Positions 16,503 through 26,382 of a stretch of 32,971 bases of DNA are shown one piece after another (position 1 is the stretch's first letter; the number at the start of each line of letters is the position of its first letter). The notes beneath the pieces were generated by a model that had not been told where the DNA came from, ran no database searches, and worked only from the letters and a program-made list of their open reading frames with translations. Origin of the DNA: Thermomucor indicae-seudaticae (taxonomy: Eukaryota; Mucoromycota; Mucoromycetes; Mucorales; Lichtheimiaceae); NCBI GenBank assembly GCA_000787465.1, contig JSYX01000392.1:1-32971 (forward strand), in the 5' to 3' direction. Both the position numbers and the translations under genes were made by a program.

Positions 16503-17424
16503 TTATGGCTGGCGTTCGACAGGCGGTGGTGGAGAGGGTGATGGCGATGGTCGTGGTGGAGGTCGAGGATTATTTGGCCTTGGATCTCGACAACTTATAA
16601 TAACCATCGTAACGCGATCAAAGGATTGCTTTATACATTTAACTAACTCGTGCGCACGGACGCCCTTTCTGTATATCCAATAAACCGGTACTTCTGTACC
16701 CTACGACCCAACTTGCTTTCCTTTTGTTTGCAGAAAATCATGAGTTATACATGCATTATAAGACAGATGCTACTTAGTAAAAGTGAACACGTTACTTGGT
16801 ATATGAAAGGGAAGATTTCATAGAGACACACGATCGGCTCTCTTTTTTTGGATCCGATCCGGCTGTAATGTCGATCCCTCGCGCACGGTTGCAGACAGCA
16901 AAAGGAAAAGTGGAAGAGGACGACAAGAAAGGGAATGATTTGCAAGAAGGATAAAAGCAATTGGCGGGGAAAAATACGGCCGCTCCATCAATGTCGTATA
17001 TTAGCAACCAATTCAATAGTGCTGTAAAGAGCTATGGGCTCCTACACACCGTATCGCGGTTACACAGATTTCAATCTCCATCTATAAATCTCTTTTTTTG
17101 AACTGGCAGACTAGAATAAGCTCGCTCTTCTTCGAAGAGTAAACCAAAGTCTCGCAGTATTTCGGACTCTCGCTCATTTCTGTTAGAAGTACTAACAACA
17201 ACAGCAAAAAATATCTCAATCAAGACAGTATTTTCCAAGTCAGTTGGCGCATATTCATAAACCTTTGGCGTATCTCTTTTCATTACGGTAGCGTATTCAC
17301 GCTGGAATCACTGGCGGATAAAAATTATTAGTTTTGGCCTATTTTGCTCATGTTTATTGACGTTTTTCAGGGCAGGGTTTGGCGTAATAAGGCCATTTAC
17401 GTAAAACTCTGCGCTCGTAGCCAT
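16503..17424 (-). CDS. Putative five-exon gene, unrecognised, Pro-rich C-terminus
   Basis: I reconstructed this model from frame continuity: exons 17424-17401, 17301-17197, 17110-17064, 16862-16796 and 16700-16503 give 146 residues, with GT-AG at every junction and a total divisible by three. The protein starts MATSAEFY|REYATVMKRD and includes KVYEYAPTDLENTVLIE. It continues through KKEIYRWRLKSV and VCLYEIFPFIYQ to PVYWIYRKGVRAHELVKCIK and SFDRVTMVIISCRDPR, then ends in a Pro-rich tail (PRPPPRPSPSPSPPPP). I recognise no family. Intron 1 (99 bp) has good GTAAAT, CTAAT and CAG signals, while intron 3 is long (201 bp) and could hide another exon. The gene lies in otherwise gene-poor DNA, so it may be lineage-specific or decaying. 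It could be spurious. Confidence 0.4.
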
Positions 17425-18105
17425 GCACTTGCTCAGCTACACGTGTAGCCGTTGTAGCAAAAGATCGCCCCATGACAAAGCTTAAAAGCTCGTCTGTCTT
17501 TAGAAACAAACAATTGCTCTTGTCTTGTCCTGAGTAGATAAGGCGATTTGACCATTTCAAGAGAGCGCGCTAAAAGCCACGGCAAACAATCTTTGTTTTC
17601 TGATATCGAACCGCTCAAGTATCATGGTTGCTCTCTCCATTGAATCATTTTTGCACCAGCTGTCCATTGGATATTTGCTAAACCCTTGGTTTCACAACTG
17701 GGGCGCTCGAAAGTAGGAAGCAAGATGAAAGAGATCGCAAATTTTGCGGGTTCACCGCTCATAGGCATGGTTCCCAATCAAGTGGCTGCGGCAACGCTCT
17801 TTTTCTCGTTTCATGATATCTTGTGTCAACTTTCCTTCAAAAGAACTACCAGAAGTTCTCCTTAATAAGCTTTTACGAGTTCTCTAAGATCGAAAATCGC
17901 CAAGTAGCTGAATTCATGTTCAGAGAGGCTATCGAATGTCATACACTCCCGTCCAAAATGTTTGCGTGTACACCTCCACGTCACGTATTACAAATGGCTA
18001 TCGTCTAGTCTTGCACCTTCTGCTCTTTTTTAAAACTTTTGGACTTGCACTTAGGCAACGCCTCTTCGTGACACTGCCAACACTCCTTTCCCTTCGAGAA
18101 AGCAG
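17425..18105. other. Spacer without a supported gene
   Basis: A longer minus-strand open frame at 17354-17560 overlaps the first exon of the putative gene in another frame, and I could not link it to anything. No named motif, RNA gene or repeat was recognised. Confidence 0.4.
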
Positions 18106-18553
18106 CTTTCTTCGGAAGAACGTGTTGTCATCGTTGGCCTTTGGCAAGTCTGATTCAGTTACAGAGAGATTGCAAAACCCCGAAACATTAAGAGTCGATC
18201 AACTTTGCAAAGAACCATGGAACGGTTTGACAAGTACTCAACAACCGAAACCCTAAAGAGGTCTGGAAGACCGCGCAAGCTCACAGAACGAAGATTTCCG
18301 AGAAATGCAGCTAAACATTCGGAGAGATCCGTCCACCATGCGAGTTTTTGTTCAAGCATCAAGAGAGCTTCCCTGAACACTCCGTAAAGCTGTTCATAAG
18401 CTCGGGTTCTCCTCCCGCAGTCCAGATTACAGGCGTGCTCTCATTGTGGAGCAGAAGCCCAGATGTTTTAAATGGACTAAGGAGCACGTTGAGTGGACCA
18501 AGGAGCAATTGAATATTTGTTCCCGGAGGCACTGCTCCAGTGCCACAAGATGA
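18106..18553 (+). pseudogene. Decayed Tc1/mariner transposase (N-terminal part)
   Basis: One frame encodes LSSEERVVIVGLWQV, a TGA, then FSYREIAK and STLQRTMERFDKYSTTETLK, leading to RSGRPRKLTER. This is the paired helix-turn-helix region with the GRPR linker typical of Tc1-like transposases. A frameshift near 18290 leads to DFREMQLNIRRDPSTMRVF, then another TGA near 18374. The relic continues as VHKLGFSSRSPDYRRALIVE and FKWTKEHVEWTKEQL, the region before the catalytic core. No DD(E/D) catalytic segment could be followed beyond 18553, and no terminal inverted repeats flank it. It is a dead fragment, probably of ancient insertion. Confidence 0.8.
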
Positions 18554-18837
18554 ACGTGGTAAGATGCTTATCTGAGGCTCATAATTGGTGCAAGTTCTGA
18601 CTACTGGAATGACTAGCTTGTAAGGCACGACAAGAAAGCACTGAAACGATCGACGCTGGAATCTGCTTTGTCTTCTATGAGACAACGATGGGAAGTTTCT
18701 CCTCCTGCCTTGAAGATCAGTAAGGCGAAGAAACCATATATATAGTCGTATAGCACTAATCAACTGTCCAAAGTGAAAAAAATACTGGATGACTTGCATA
18801 GCCTAAAGGAGCTCAACGAGTGCAGCTTTACAGAGGT

Positions 18838-18871
18838 CGGATCGGATCAACCGTCTATTTTATCCGATCCG
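18838..18871. repeat. Inverted repeat, 10-bp arms, 14-nt spacer
   Basis: CGGATCGGAT and its exact reverse complement ATCCGATCCG are separated by 14 bases. A similar ATCCGATCCGG string occurs at about 16852-16862, inside the putative gene. Confidence 0.6.
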
Positions 18872-18974
18872 GTGGCGGTTTGGTACCCTTCTTAAACAAC
18901 TTATTTCCGAAAGGAGAGGGGTATCAGATCCCGGAGTAGGGATCCCAAAGATGACTGAAAACCGAAACCGTGTT

Positions 18975-19001
18975 CGAACCCGAAACCTCGGTTCGGGTTC
19001 G
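18975..19001. repeat. Inverted repeat, 10-bp arms, 7-nt loop
   Basis: CGAACCCGAA and TTCGGGTTCG are exact reverse complements around a 7-base loop. The repeat sits in a run of GAAACC/GAACCC units (18957-19001). Confidence 0.6.
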
Positions 19002-19073
19002 TCCATCTTCAAAGGGTAATCCTGGGTAAGGAAGTGTGCTTTCAAGTTCGTAACATATTGCCTACACAGCCCA

Positions 19074-19376
19074 ATGGAGTCTTCTGCCACATGCAGCAAG
19101 GTGACGAAGACCCTGGATCCAACTTTAATCGGTCACAAACCTGACATTTGGATCAGCAACGCGTTGTCCAGCGAAGTTTTGACTGTGCGCGGAAGGTCCC
19201 GGCCTATCCTTCCCCGTGGGTCCGTCGCTATATGTTACGTTGGGATTAACAACGTGTGCCGCCAAGGGGATTACAGAAACCATGCAGAAGCTCCCCTACC
19301 GGGTTTAAACTGGTTTACTTTTGTTACTACTACCCAATCAAATTCGGAACAAATCTGCAAGGCACAATGCATGTAG
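19074..19376 (+). CDS. Doubtful orphan ORF, 100 codons
   Basis: An ATG-initiated frame of 100 residues includes DPTLIGHKPDIWISNALSSE. It has no recognisable domain, no clear splice partners and no neighbouring partner gene. It lies in a repeat- and relic-containing area, so a chance ORF or the remains of a mobile or repeated gene is as likely as a real small protein. Confidence 0.15.
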   Translation: MESSATCSKVTKTLDPTLIGHKPDIWISNALSSEVLTVRGRSRPILPRGSVAICYVGINNVCRQGDYRNHAEAPLPGLNWFTFVTTTQSNSEQICKAQCM

Positions 19377-19614
19377 TGATCCGTTTGTTTTCAACACTGT
19401 TATAAACATACCCATCACATGCGATGAAGGAAAAGAAGTGCATTATTCATTTTTTCCTTTCTTTGCTTGATATCAAATATACAAAATTGTTTGTTGTTGA
19501 AAAAACTTTATACAAATGCTAAAATTTTGCGACTGTATTAATAGTAAGGGTAGCCGTGTTGAACGCGGTTGGAAAAAGAAAGAATTATATATGCAGAAAA
19601 AAAGAGGGTGTAGT

Positions 19615-21088
19615 TTAGATGGTCACAGAGGCCTTGATGGTTGTAGGGTCAAAACCAGGCATGGGGTAGCTACGAGCAAACTCAACAACTTCCTTCTTGA
19701 GCTGAGCGATTTCCTCATTGCCTTCGCAGGCAGCCACAAAGTCCTTCATCAACTTGGAGCCAGCCTTCTCTTGGACCTTGAGAGCAATCTCTACAATGCG
19801 GTGCAGGAACTCGCCGACCTTTACCATTTCTGCTTCCTTCATTGAACGGGACGTCAAGGCATTCGTACCAAGACGGACACCGCCAGGAGTAACAGCCGAC
19901 TTGTCACCAGCGACCGAGTTCTTGTTGATCGTAATGTGCACCATATCACAGATACGTTCCACCTTGGAGCCCGTCAGCTTCTGGGGCTTCAAGTCCCACA
20001 AAATCAAGTGGTTAGACGTGCCACCCGTGGCGAGTTTGTAACCATAGCCAGTCAAGACCTCAGCAAGCTTGGCAGCGTTGGCGCACACCTGCTTGGCGTA
20101 TTGTTGGAATTCGGGAGAAGCTGCTTGCTTCAGGGCCACAGCCACGGCAGCAATTGTATTGTTGTGAGGACCACCCTGGCAGGACGGGAAAACGGCCTGG
20201 TTGACACGGTTCTCAAGATCGTCGCCCTTGTCGCGGCGAAAGAAGATCAAACCGGCACGGGGACCACGGAGTGTCTTGTGGGTGGTGGTGGTCACGACGT
20301 CGCAGTAGTCGAATGGTGAAACAGCCTGCTTGCCAGCAATCAAACCAGAAATATGGGCCATGTCGCACATCAGGTACGCACCGTGCTTATCCGCAATACG
20401 ACGCAACGTATCATATTCGAACTCACGAGGGTAAGCAGAAGCACCACAGATCAAGAGCTTGGGGCGGAAAAGAGCGGCATTCTCCTCCAGACGCTTGTAG
20501 TCAATCAGACCAGTGGCAGGGTCAACTTGATAAGGCATTGACTGGAAGTAGATCGAAGACGCCGAGATCTTCTTCTTGTCCGTCTGGTAACCGTGGGTCA
20601 AGTGACCACCGGAGGGCAGATCAAGACCCATCAAACGGTCCTGAGGTTGGATCAGGGCAGTAAGAGCAGCAAAGTTGGCAGTGCTACCAGAGTAGGGTTG
20701 GACGTTCACACCCCATTTCTCGGGGTCCAGGCCGAATGCAGCAAGAGCACGCTTGCGGCAAAGGTTTTCAAGCTCATCGATATATTCGTTACCACCATAG
20801 TAACGAGCGCCAGGAAGACCCTCAGAGTACTTGTTGGTCAAGGGAGTACCGTTGGCCTCAAAGACAGCCCGGGACGTAAAGTTCTGCAGACCAATCACGA
20901 TTCGTCATTGAAGGCCTTCGACAAGACACAAGTCAACAACCACTCTCACATACCTCGGAAGCAATAAGCTCCAGACCAGACCACTGTCTAAGCTTCTCGT
21001 TCTCAACGATTTGGAAAACTTCCTTGTCCTCCTCTTCAAGCGAAGTGTTCAAGCAGACGTTCCAGGGATCAACAGGGTGAGTAGCCAT
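19615..21088 (-). CDS. SHM2: Serine hydroxymethyltransferase, cytosolic
   Basis: Two exons: 21088-20954 (45 codons) and 20883-19615, giving 467 residues, the usual size of the cytosolic enzyme. The PLP lysine is Lys248 in [41 protein letters not shown] and [10 protein letters not shown] are further diagnostic segments. There is no presequence: the N-terminus is [10 protein letters not shown]. It makes 5,10-methylene-THF from serine for cytosolic one-carbon metabolism. The single intron falls exactly between ASE and NFTS, the same site and phase (0) as intron 3 of the mitochondrial isozyme at 3366-5523. Codon choice looks strongly biased (many C-ending codons), which suggests high expression. 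Its promoter lies in the 207 bp before the sulfate-transporter stop codon. Confidence 0.97.
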
Positions 21089-21295
21089 TTGTACGAAAAT
21101 GTCAAGTTTGAAGGGAGAAAATGTAAACAGGCAATCTTTCCGCACTGGATATAAGGTAGTCCAAGTGGCTTTGCTCGTCGATCCCCAATCAGATCACATC
21201 ATCTCATCAGATTGTTTCTTGTCCGAGTTGCAAGCTATATGGAACGTAAACAATTGGTATTAATAAAGAGCTATGGTATCTCCATGAGACAACGT

Positions 21296-23867
21296 CTATG
21301 ACTGTGATGCAACGATCCCGCGATGCGTTCTATCTTTCTCAATAGCCTCAATTGCTTCAGACACCTTCCGGAACAAGTGGTCTTCACCAACTAAACGAAG
21401 CAAGCCCGATTGTCGGAAGAGCTTCAAGGGCTTTTCCTTCAACCTCACAAAGTATACTTTAACATTGCGAGCGTGATATGCTTCAACGATTTCTTTCATA
21501 ATCTGCATCGCGCTGTTCTGATAGTTTAGTCACTTTGTAATTTCTGCTATGACACTTATTCTCCTTACCTGGCGTCTATATACGGCATACCACCAACATC
21601 AAAGATGGTATACGACGAATCCTGAAGCCGAGGCGTCTCCGAAGGGTGGATCCTCATATCCCCAAATAGTTCCAGACGACGGAGGCGATCCTTCAGCTGA
21701 CCTATTTACTGACACTAAGCAACTGGGACTGGCCGTATCACTTTAGCTGGTCCCTTACCTGTATTTGCAAAGAAGAGTGGCTCTTCTATGCGCACAATCA
21801 AGACATCCTCTACATGTTCGATTTCATCTGGGTCGTCTTGAATCGGTTTAAATTTGTTGTGCGTTCCTTTCACTCGTCCCTGCATCCATAACACAATAAA
21901 CATCCATATAGAGCAGTTTTACCTTGAATGTAACCCTTACCATAATAGAAATTCGTGGGTAGCTGGTCTCCTTAATTGTCAAAAGAAGGGAAAGTGCCAC
22001 TGCAATCAGGGTACCAAACTCCAAGGATATTATCATGGTTGCCAAGAATGTAATAAGCAAGAGCCCCAAGTCTCGCCAAGCACCAATGGTGAATATGAAA
22101 TGCAAATCTTCGGGCAGCTCTGCTAGCAGCGAAAGCACAGCGACGAAGATGATAGATGATAGAACTGCTTTTGGCAAATAGTAGAAGAACGGGAGCAGAA
22201 AGAGCATAGCCAGTAATGCAATGACGCCAGAAAGAAGGCCTGCCATCTGAGTGCGTGCACCGGCCCTGTCATTGATTTTACTTCTCGATATCTAAAGCGG
22301 TAAAGTCAACTGGTCTATCCATATTAACAGCGCACGGAAAAATACTTACGGATCCATAGGCAGGGATACCCTGGCAAAGGCCACTCACGATATTTGCAAG
22401 TCCAAGTGCGACGAGCTCACGGTTAGGGCTTACGGAGTAATTGTGTCGACTAGAGTATGTCTTTGCAATTGCCACAGACTCAACAAACCCAATGACAGCA
22501 ATCATGGATGCTGTAACCAGCATATCTTTCAGATGTTTGTTGTCCGGAAACGACGGAATGGTAGGCATCGGAATCCTGCCAGCCTTTGTTTCGCCAAGGA
22601 TATCCAAGCCTTTCTGGTCCCAGTCAAAATAGTCCGTGAGAAGGATCGAGATAATAACGACCAGAAGGACTTCTGGAAACAGTTGTATCCATCGCTTTCG
22701 ACCCATTTTGGCTTTGAGGATGCGCATGCTGAACAGAATCAATACGGATACAGCGGACACACACGATGTGAGAGGCTGTGCCAAATGGAAGTTTCGGGCC
22801 AAAAAGGCAAGACGCTCGATGGTCGAAGATGCTTCGTTGATACCCTGTTGTAAATATAAATATAACCATAACCTTAATATTGAAACCTGAGTATGTATAA
22901 CGACGATCCGAATAATACCCAGTCCTTGCTTTGGTCCACAAGTCCTAGAAGGATGATGCTTTGTTGGACCATTACGACGAGAGCCACACCAGTGATGAAA
23001 CCGCGCAAAAGAGCCCGACTCATCAGACTGTCAAGGAAGCCGAGGCGGAAGATGCCGAGAAGCAGTGTGAACAGACCGACAAAAAGGGTCATAAGGCAGG
23101 CCCATGCCAATGGATCAACTGGGTTGCTACCCGTATGCAGATGCTGCTGCTGAGCAATGGATGAGCCCACGAGTAGCGCAAGGGGAGCTTCCGGGCCCAC
23201 GGACATCTGTCTAGTAGATATCCCACGTTTAGTTCCGCACATCAGAAGAGATAGAGTAACGTTTCACAGTACCTCGACATGCCAAATATGGCATATGTGA
23301 TAGCAGGAAAACCAATGCCTGCTAACCCATGGATGGCGTCCAACTTACACAAGGCAGTCGCGTAAGAAAGACCTTGAGGGATCAACAAGCAGGACAGCGT
23401 CAACGCAGCTAAAAAGTCACCAAGGAATAGCTGAAAATTGTACTGTGGGAGCCATTGCAGGATGGGTAGATAATACTTGGATCGAGTTTTCAGCAGGCTC
23501 CAAAAGTCCTTGGGTGCATTGTCGAAAGGGTGCACTGAGGGTACTGCAATCAAAAAGCGAAATGTTGTCAGTGATTCGTTGCCCGCACAAACGCAATTAC
23601 AACGTAGATCAAGGGCAAATGAATGGAAAGGAAGTGACACTTGCAAGGTGAAGCTGCCATGTATCTCGGAGTGTGTTCGTCATTGCTAATGAGGACGCGC
23701 GTTTCCGAAGCGTTCGGGGGCAAAGTATCTGCATCGTCACTGTCGTCCAAGTGAAACGACCGAGTGCCTAGCAAAACCTGTAAGAGAGCTGCTGAGGGTC
23801 CAAAAAGGAGAATCTCGTAGTATTTACTACTATCATTCGAAAAGCCGCGATCAATTGACTTGACCAT
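21296..23867 (-). CDS. SLC26/SulP anion (sulfate-type) transporter with STAS domain
   Basis: Eight exons: 23867-~23639, 23543-23273, 23210-22919, 22844-22350, 22291-21941, 21879-21759, 21701-21569 and 21512-21296, giving about 702 residues. The membrane domain shows the SulP hallmarks YYLPILQWLPQYNFQLFLGDFLA (split here by context), LIPQGLSYATALCKLDA, SVGPEAPLALLVG and SRHNYSVSPNRELVALGLAN. The C-terminal STAS domain follows: EDVLIVRIEEPLFFANTGQL, YTIFDVGGMPYIDASAM and HARNVKVYFVRLK. It probably moves sulfate or related anions across the plasma or vacuolar membrane. The first exon (MVKSIDRGF...) must end in phase 1; the only nearby donors are weak, so the N-terminus is tentative. The gene is divergent from the Cdc4-like gene with ~250 bp between starts. 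Confidence 0.9.
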
Positions 23868-24115
23868 AACAAAATTGAAACAATAGAGCAAGGATAAAAA
23901 GAGAGGGGAATGTTATCTTTTATGCTGCGTCCCGTTGGGTTTTTCGGTTTCCGCTGACCAAATGGTCCGAGGCTCCCAAGGGAAGGGACATTTGCCCGCG
24001 TTGAATATCACTCTTGGCATGCAAGGGTGAGCTTCCCCCCTGTTGCATATAAATACTTCCCTTGCCAATGCCCTTCTCTCCGTCTTCTTCTTCTTCTTTA
24101 TCCATTACCTCGCAC
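23868..24115. promoter_or_regulatory. Shared divergent promoter, TATA box at 24048-24055
   Basis: These ~250 bp separate the divergent starts of the sulfate-type transporter (minus) and the Cdc4-like gene (plus). TATAAATA lies on the + strand at 24048-24055, followed by a long CT-rich tract (24076-24113) like a fungal initiator/leader. A TATA at this place puts transcription start near 24080. That favours ATG 24116 over ATG 24068 for the plus-strand gene. Confidence 0.6.
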
Positions 24116-25892
24116 ATGGATTACTTTGTGCTGCCCGACGATCATACGCCGCCTGCCACTCCTCCACTCAACAATAATAACTCGAGCCATAAAGCTCCTC
24201 GACCCGCTCAGCGTCTTCGATCGTCTTACATTGACCTTTCCCTCGGTGATAGTCCTATTCAGCTCACCTCAACGCTCAGCAGAAATGACCTCGAATATAT
24301 CGGTAGCGTTACGAGTACCTTCCAACAGCTGACGTCTGAGCAAAAGCACTTTTTCCTTGCGGAACTTTTGAATAATTGTGATACAGAACTGCTCTCGTTT
24401 GCTCAAAGTTTAATCGTACCGAAATTGAAGATCGATTTCCTTAAAGAGTTGCCAATTGAACTATCATTGCACGTCTTGTCCTTTATCGACGACCCTCGAG
24501 ACTTGGCAAACGCATCCCGCGTATCAAAGTTTTGGAACTCTCTGCTAAAGGACGAGACAACGTGGAAGTCGCTATGTCTCAAACATCGCTACCGTCGCCG
24601 TTCCTCGCTCTTTAAGCAAAGCTCTCTTATAATTCAGCCCTCGAGCACACGACGCCCATCCTGGAAACCATGTTCACCCACAGACCGCGTCTCCTATCGC
24701 GACTATTTCCGACGCAAATACAACATTGAAAAAGCTTGGATGCATGGATTTGGCCAAGTCGTCTATTGTCCCAACCATATCGGCCAGGCGCTTGTGACAA
24801 GCCTTCAGATCGATGACCAGTTTATTGTTATTGGATGTGACAATCACCGTATTGAAGTGTTCAGTGCTGAAACTGGTGCTTATGTTAGAACACTCCTGGG
24901 ACATAGTGGTGGTGTTTGGACACTTCATTTTGTAAAGACTGGATCAGACGAGCATCGCGTTTTGGTGTCCGGTGGCTGTGATAGGTACATAAGGCATGGT
25001 CCTTTTTCAAATGAAACATAATTAATCGAGGGTACATTCTTCAAAAATACTATTTAGGACTGTTCTTGTGTGGAACTTGACGACGGGCCGACTTATGCAT
25101 ACCCTTTATGGTCACAGCTCCACGGTGCGATGTCTTAAAGTTGCCAGCGATGGAAAGACTGCTGTAACGGGCTCAAGGGACGCAAGTGTCCGAATTTGGG
25201 ACATTGAGCATGGAATAATACGACGTGTCTGTATTGGCCACGAAGGCAGCGTGCGATGTCTCGATATCCACGGACGATACGTCGCTACGGGCTCCTACGA
25301 CGGTACCGCGAGATTGTGGGATATGGAGACTGGCCGATGTCTGCATAGATACGTTGGTCATAGTCAAAACATTTATTCGATCGCGTTTGACGGAGTCCGC
25401 ATCGTGACAGGATCGCTAGATTGGACTATCAAGGTCTGGTCACCCAATCATGACCAGTGCGTTGCTACATTGAATGGCCATACGTCACTCGTGGGACATT
25501 TGCAACTTTTGACGCCTTACGAGTCATCGACACCGTTGCTGGTCAGCGGTGGATCTGACGGTTGTCTACGAGTGTGGGACTTGGCTACATACGAGTGCAG
25601 GCATCGCATTTCCGCCCACGACAATTCAGTTTCAAGCCTGCAGGCAGATCAGCAGCGCATTTTAAGTGGAGGCAGTGATGGACGGGTCAAGTTATGGGAT
25701 CTTGAGACCGGAACCCTGATCCGGTCGTTTTCAGAACCTGCCCGGACGATATGGAAGGTCCAGTTTACCGATTCAAGGGCCGTCGTGGTTGCTCAAAGGA
25801 GCGCTCAACGAAATCCAGCAGATCCCCTCGAGGACGTCACCACGCATGTCGAACTTCACAAGTTCGACGTTCTTCAAAGGGGAATATCCTGA
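24116..25892 (+). CDS. F-box/WD40 protein, Cdc4/Fbw7-like SCF substrate receptor
   Basis: Two exons, 24116-24984 and 25058-25892, give 567 residues; ATG 24068 would add 16. The F-box spans about 107-150 (DFLKELPIELSLHVLSFIDD and ASRVSKFWNSLL) and would bind Skp1. Eight WD40 blades follow from about residue 220, with GHSGGVWTL, GHSSTVRCLKV, GSRDASVRIWD, SVRCLDIHGRYVATGSYDGT and GHTSLVGHLQL. This blade number and wording match Cdc4/Pop1/Fbw7 better than Met30. Such proteins bring phosphorylated targets to the SCF ubiquitin ligase. Arg in GSRD is where the family's phosphodegron-binding Arg residues lie. The N-terminal region before the F-box is short and Pro/Ser-rich. Strict Cdc4 orthology is not proven. 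Confidence 0.9.
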
Positions 25893-26382
25893 ATCCCAGC
25901 CTCTCCAGTCTTGTAAATCGTACCCCAACTTGCACGGTTAAAAAACAGAGAATCCAAAAGTCATTTTCTGCACTCCGCTTAGACAATCGGCTTTTTCCGA
26001 CGGTGGTGCAACAATGCCGGTAATTGCAGTGCATGTCCCGTGGTTTTGTAACACCTCCCCTTTTTATCCCAATTCCCCATGGGTGCCCGGCACCAGAAAG
26101 ACATAATACGATGTTGTTGGCGCTATTTAAGAGTAGAAACAGAGAAACACGAAAGGGGATAGTTGGACCAGCATAGGATATAAATAAGATGAAATAAAGT
26201 TTCAACTTCCAACTAACAGTTATCAATCCCTCTATGTGTGTGTACATATGTGAGTGTACAGAGCGGATACAAAGGCTGTGAGCCGGAAAACACGTGCGGC
26301 CTTGTCCGTCTCAATTCTTTTTTATACTGCAACTTCTTCTCCTAAACCAACCCCCCTCTCCTCCATTGTTTCCTCTCATTGC
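25893..26382. other. Intergenic: 3' end of Cdc4-like gene and CK1 promoter
   Basis: TATAAATA at 26179-26186 and AATAAA at 26193-26198 lie about 300 nt past the Cdc4-like stop; the latter may be its polyadenylation signal. Immediately before the CK1 ATG is a CT-rich leader (26326-26380). No gene is supported here. Confidence 0.45.

Larger units (their letters stand above)
18554..19614. other. Gene-poor 1-kb stretch with inverted repeats
   Basis: Apart from two inverted repeats (18838-18871, 18975-19001) and a doubtful ORF at 19074-19376, I see no gene. The final ~200 bp should include the 3' untranslated region of the cytosolic SHMT gene. Confidence 0.4.

Noticed and set aside
16960..17016. 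IYDIDGAAVFF stretch resembling part of a fungal VWA domain
   Set aside because: It is in a frame that cannot be joined to the flanking exons and has no metal-binding DxSxS segment nearby. The likeness is too short.
19618..20663. Several plus-strand ORFs over cytosolic SHMT
   Set aside because: They are shadows of a strongly codon-biased minus-strand gene.
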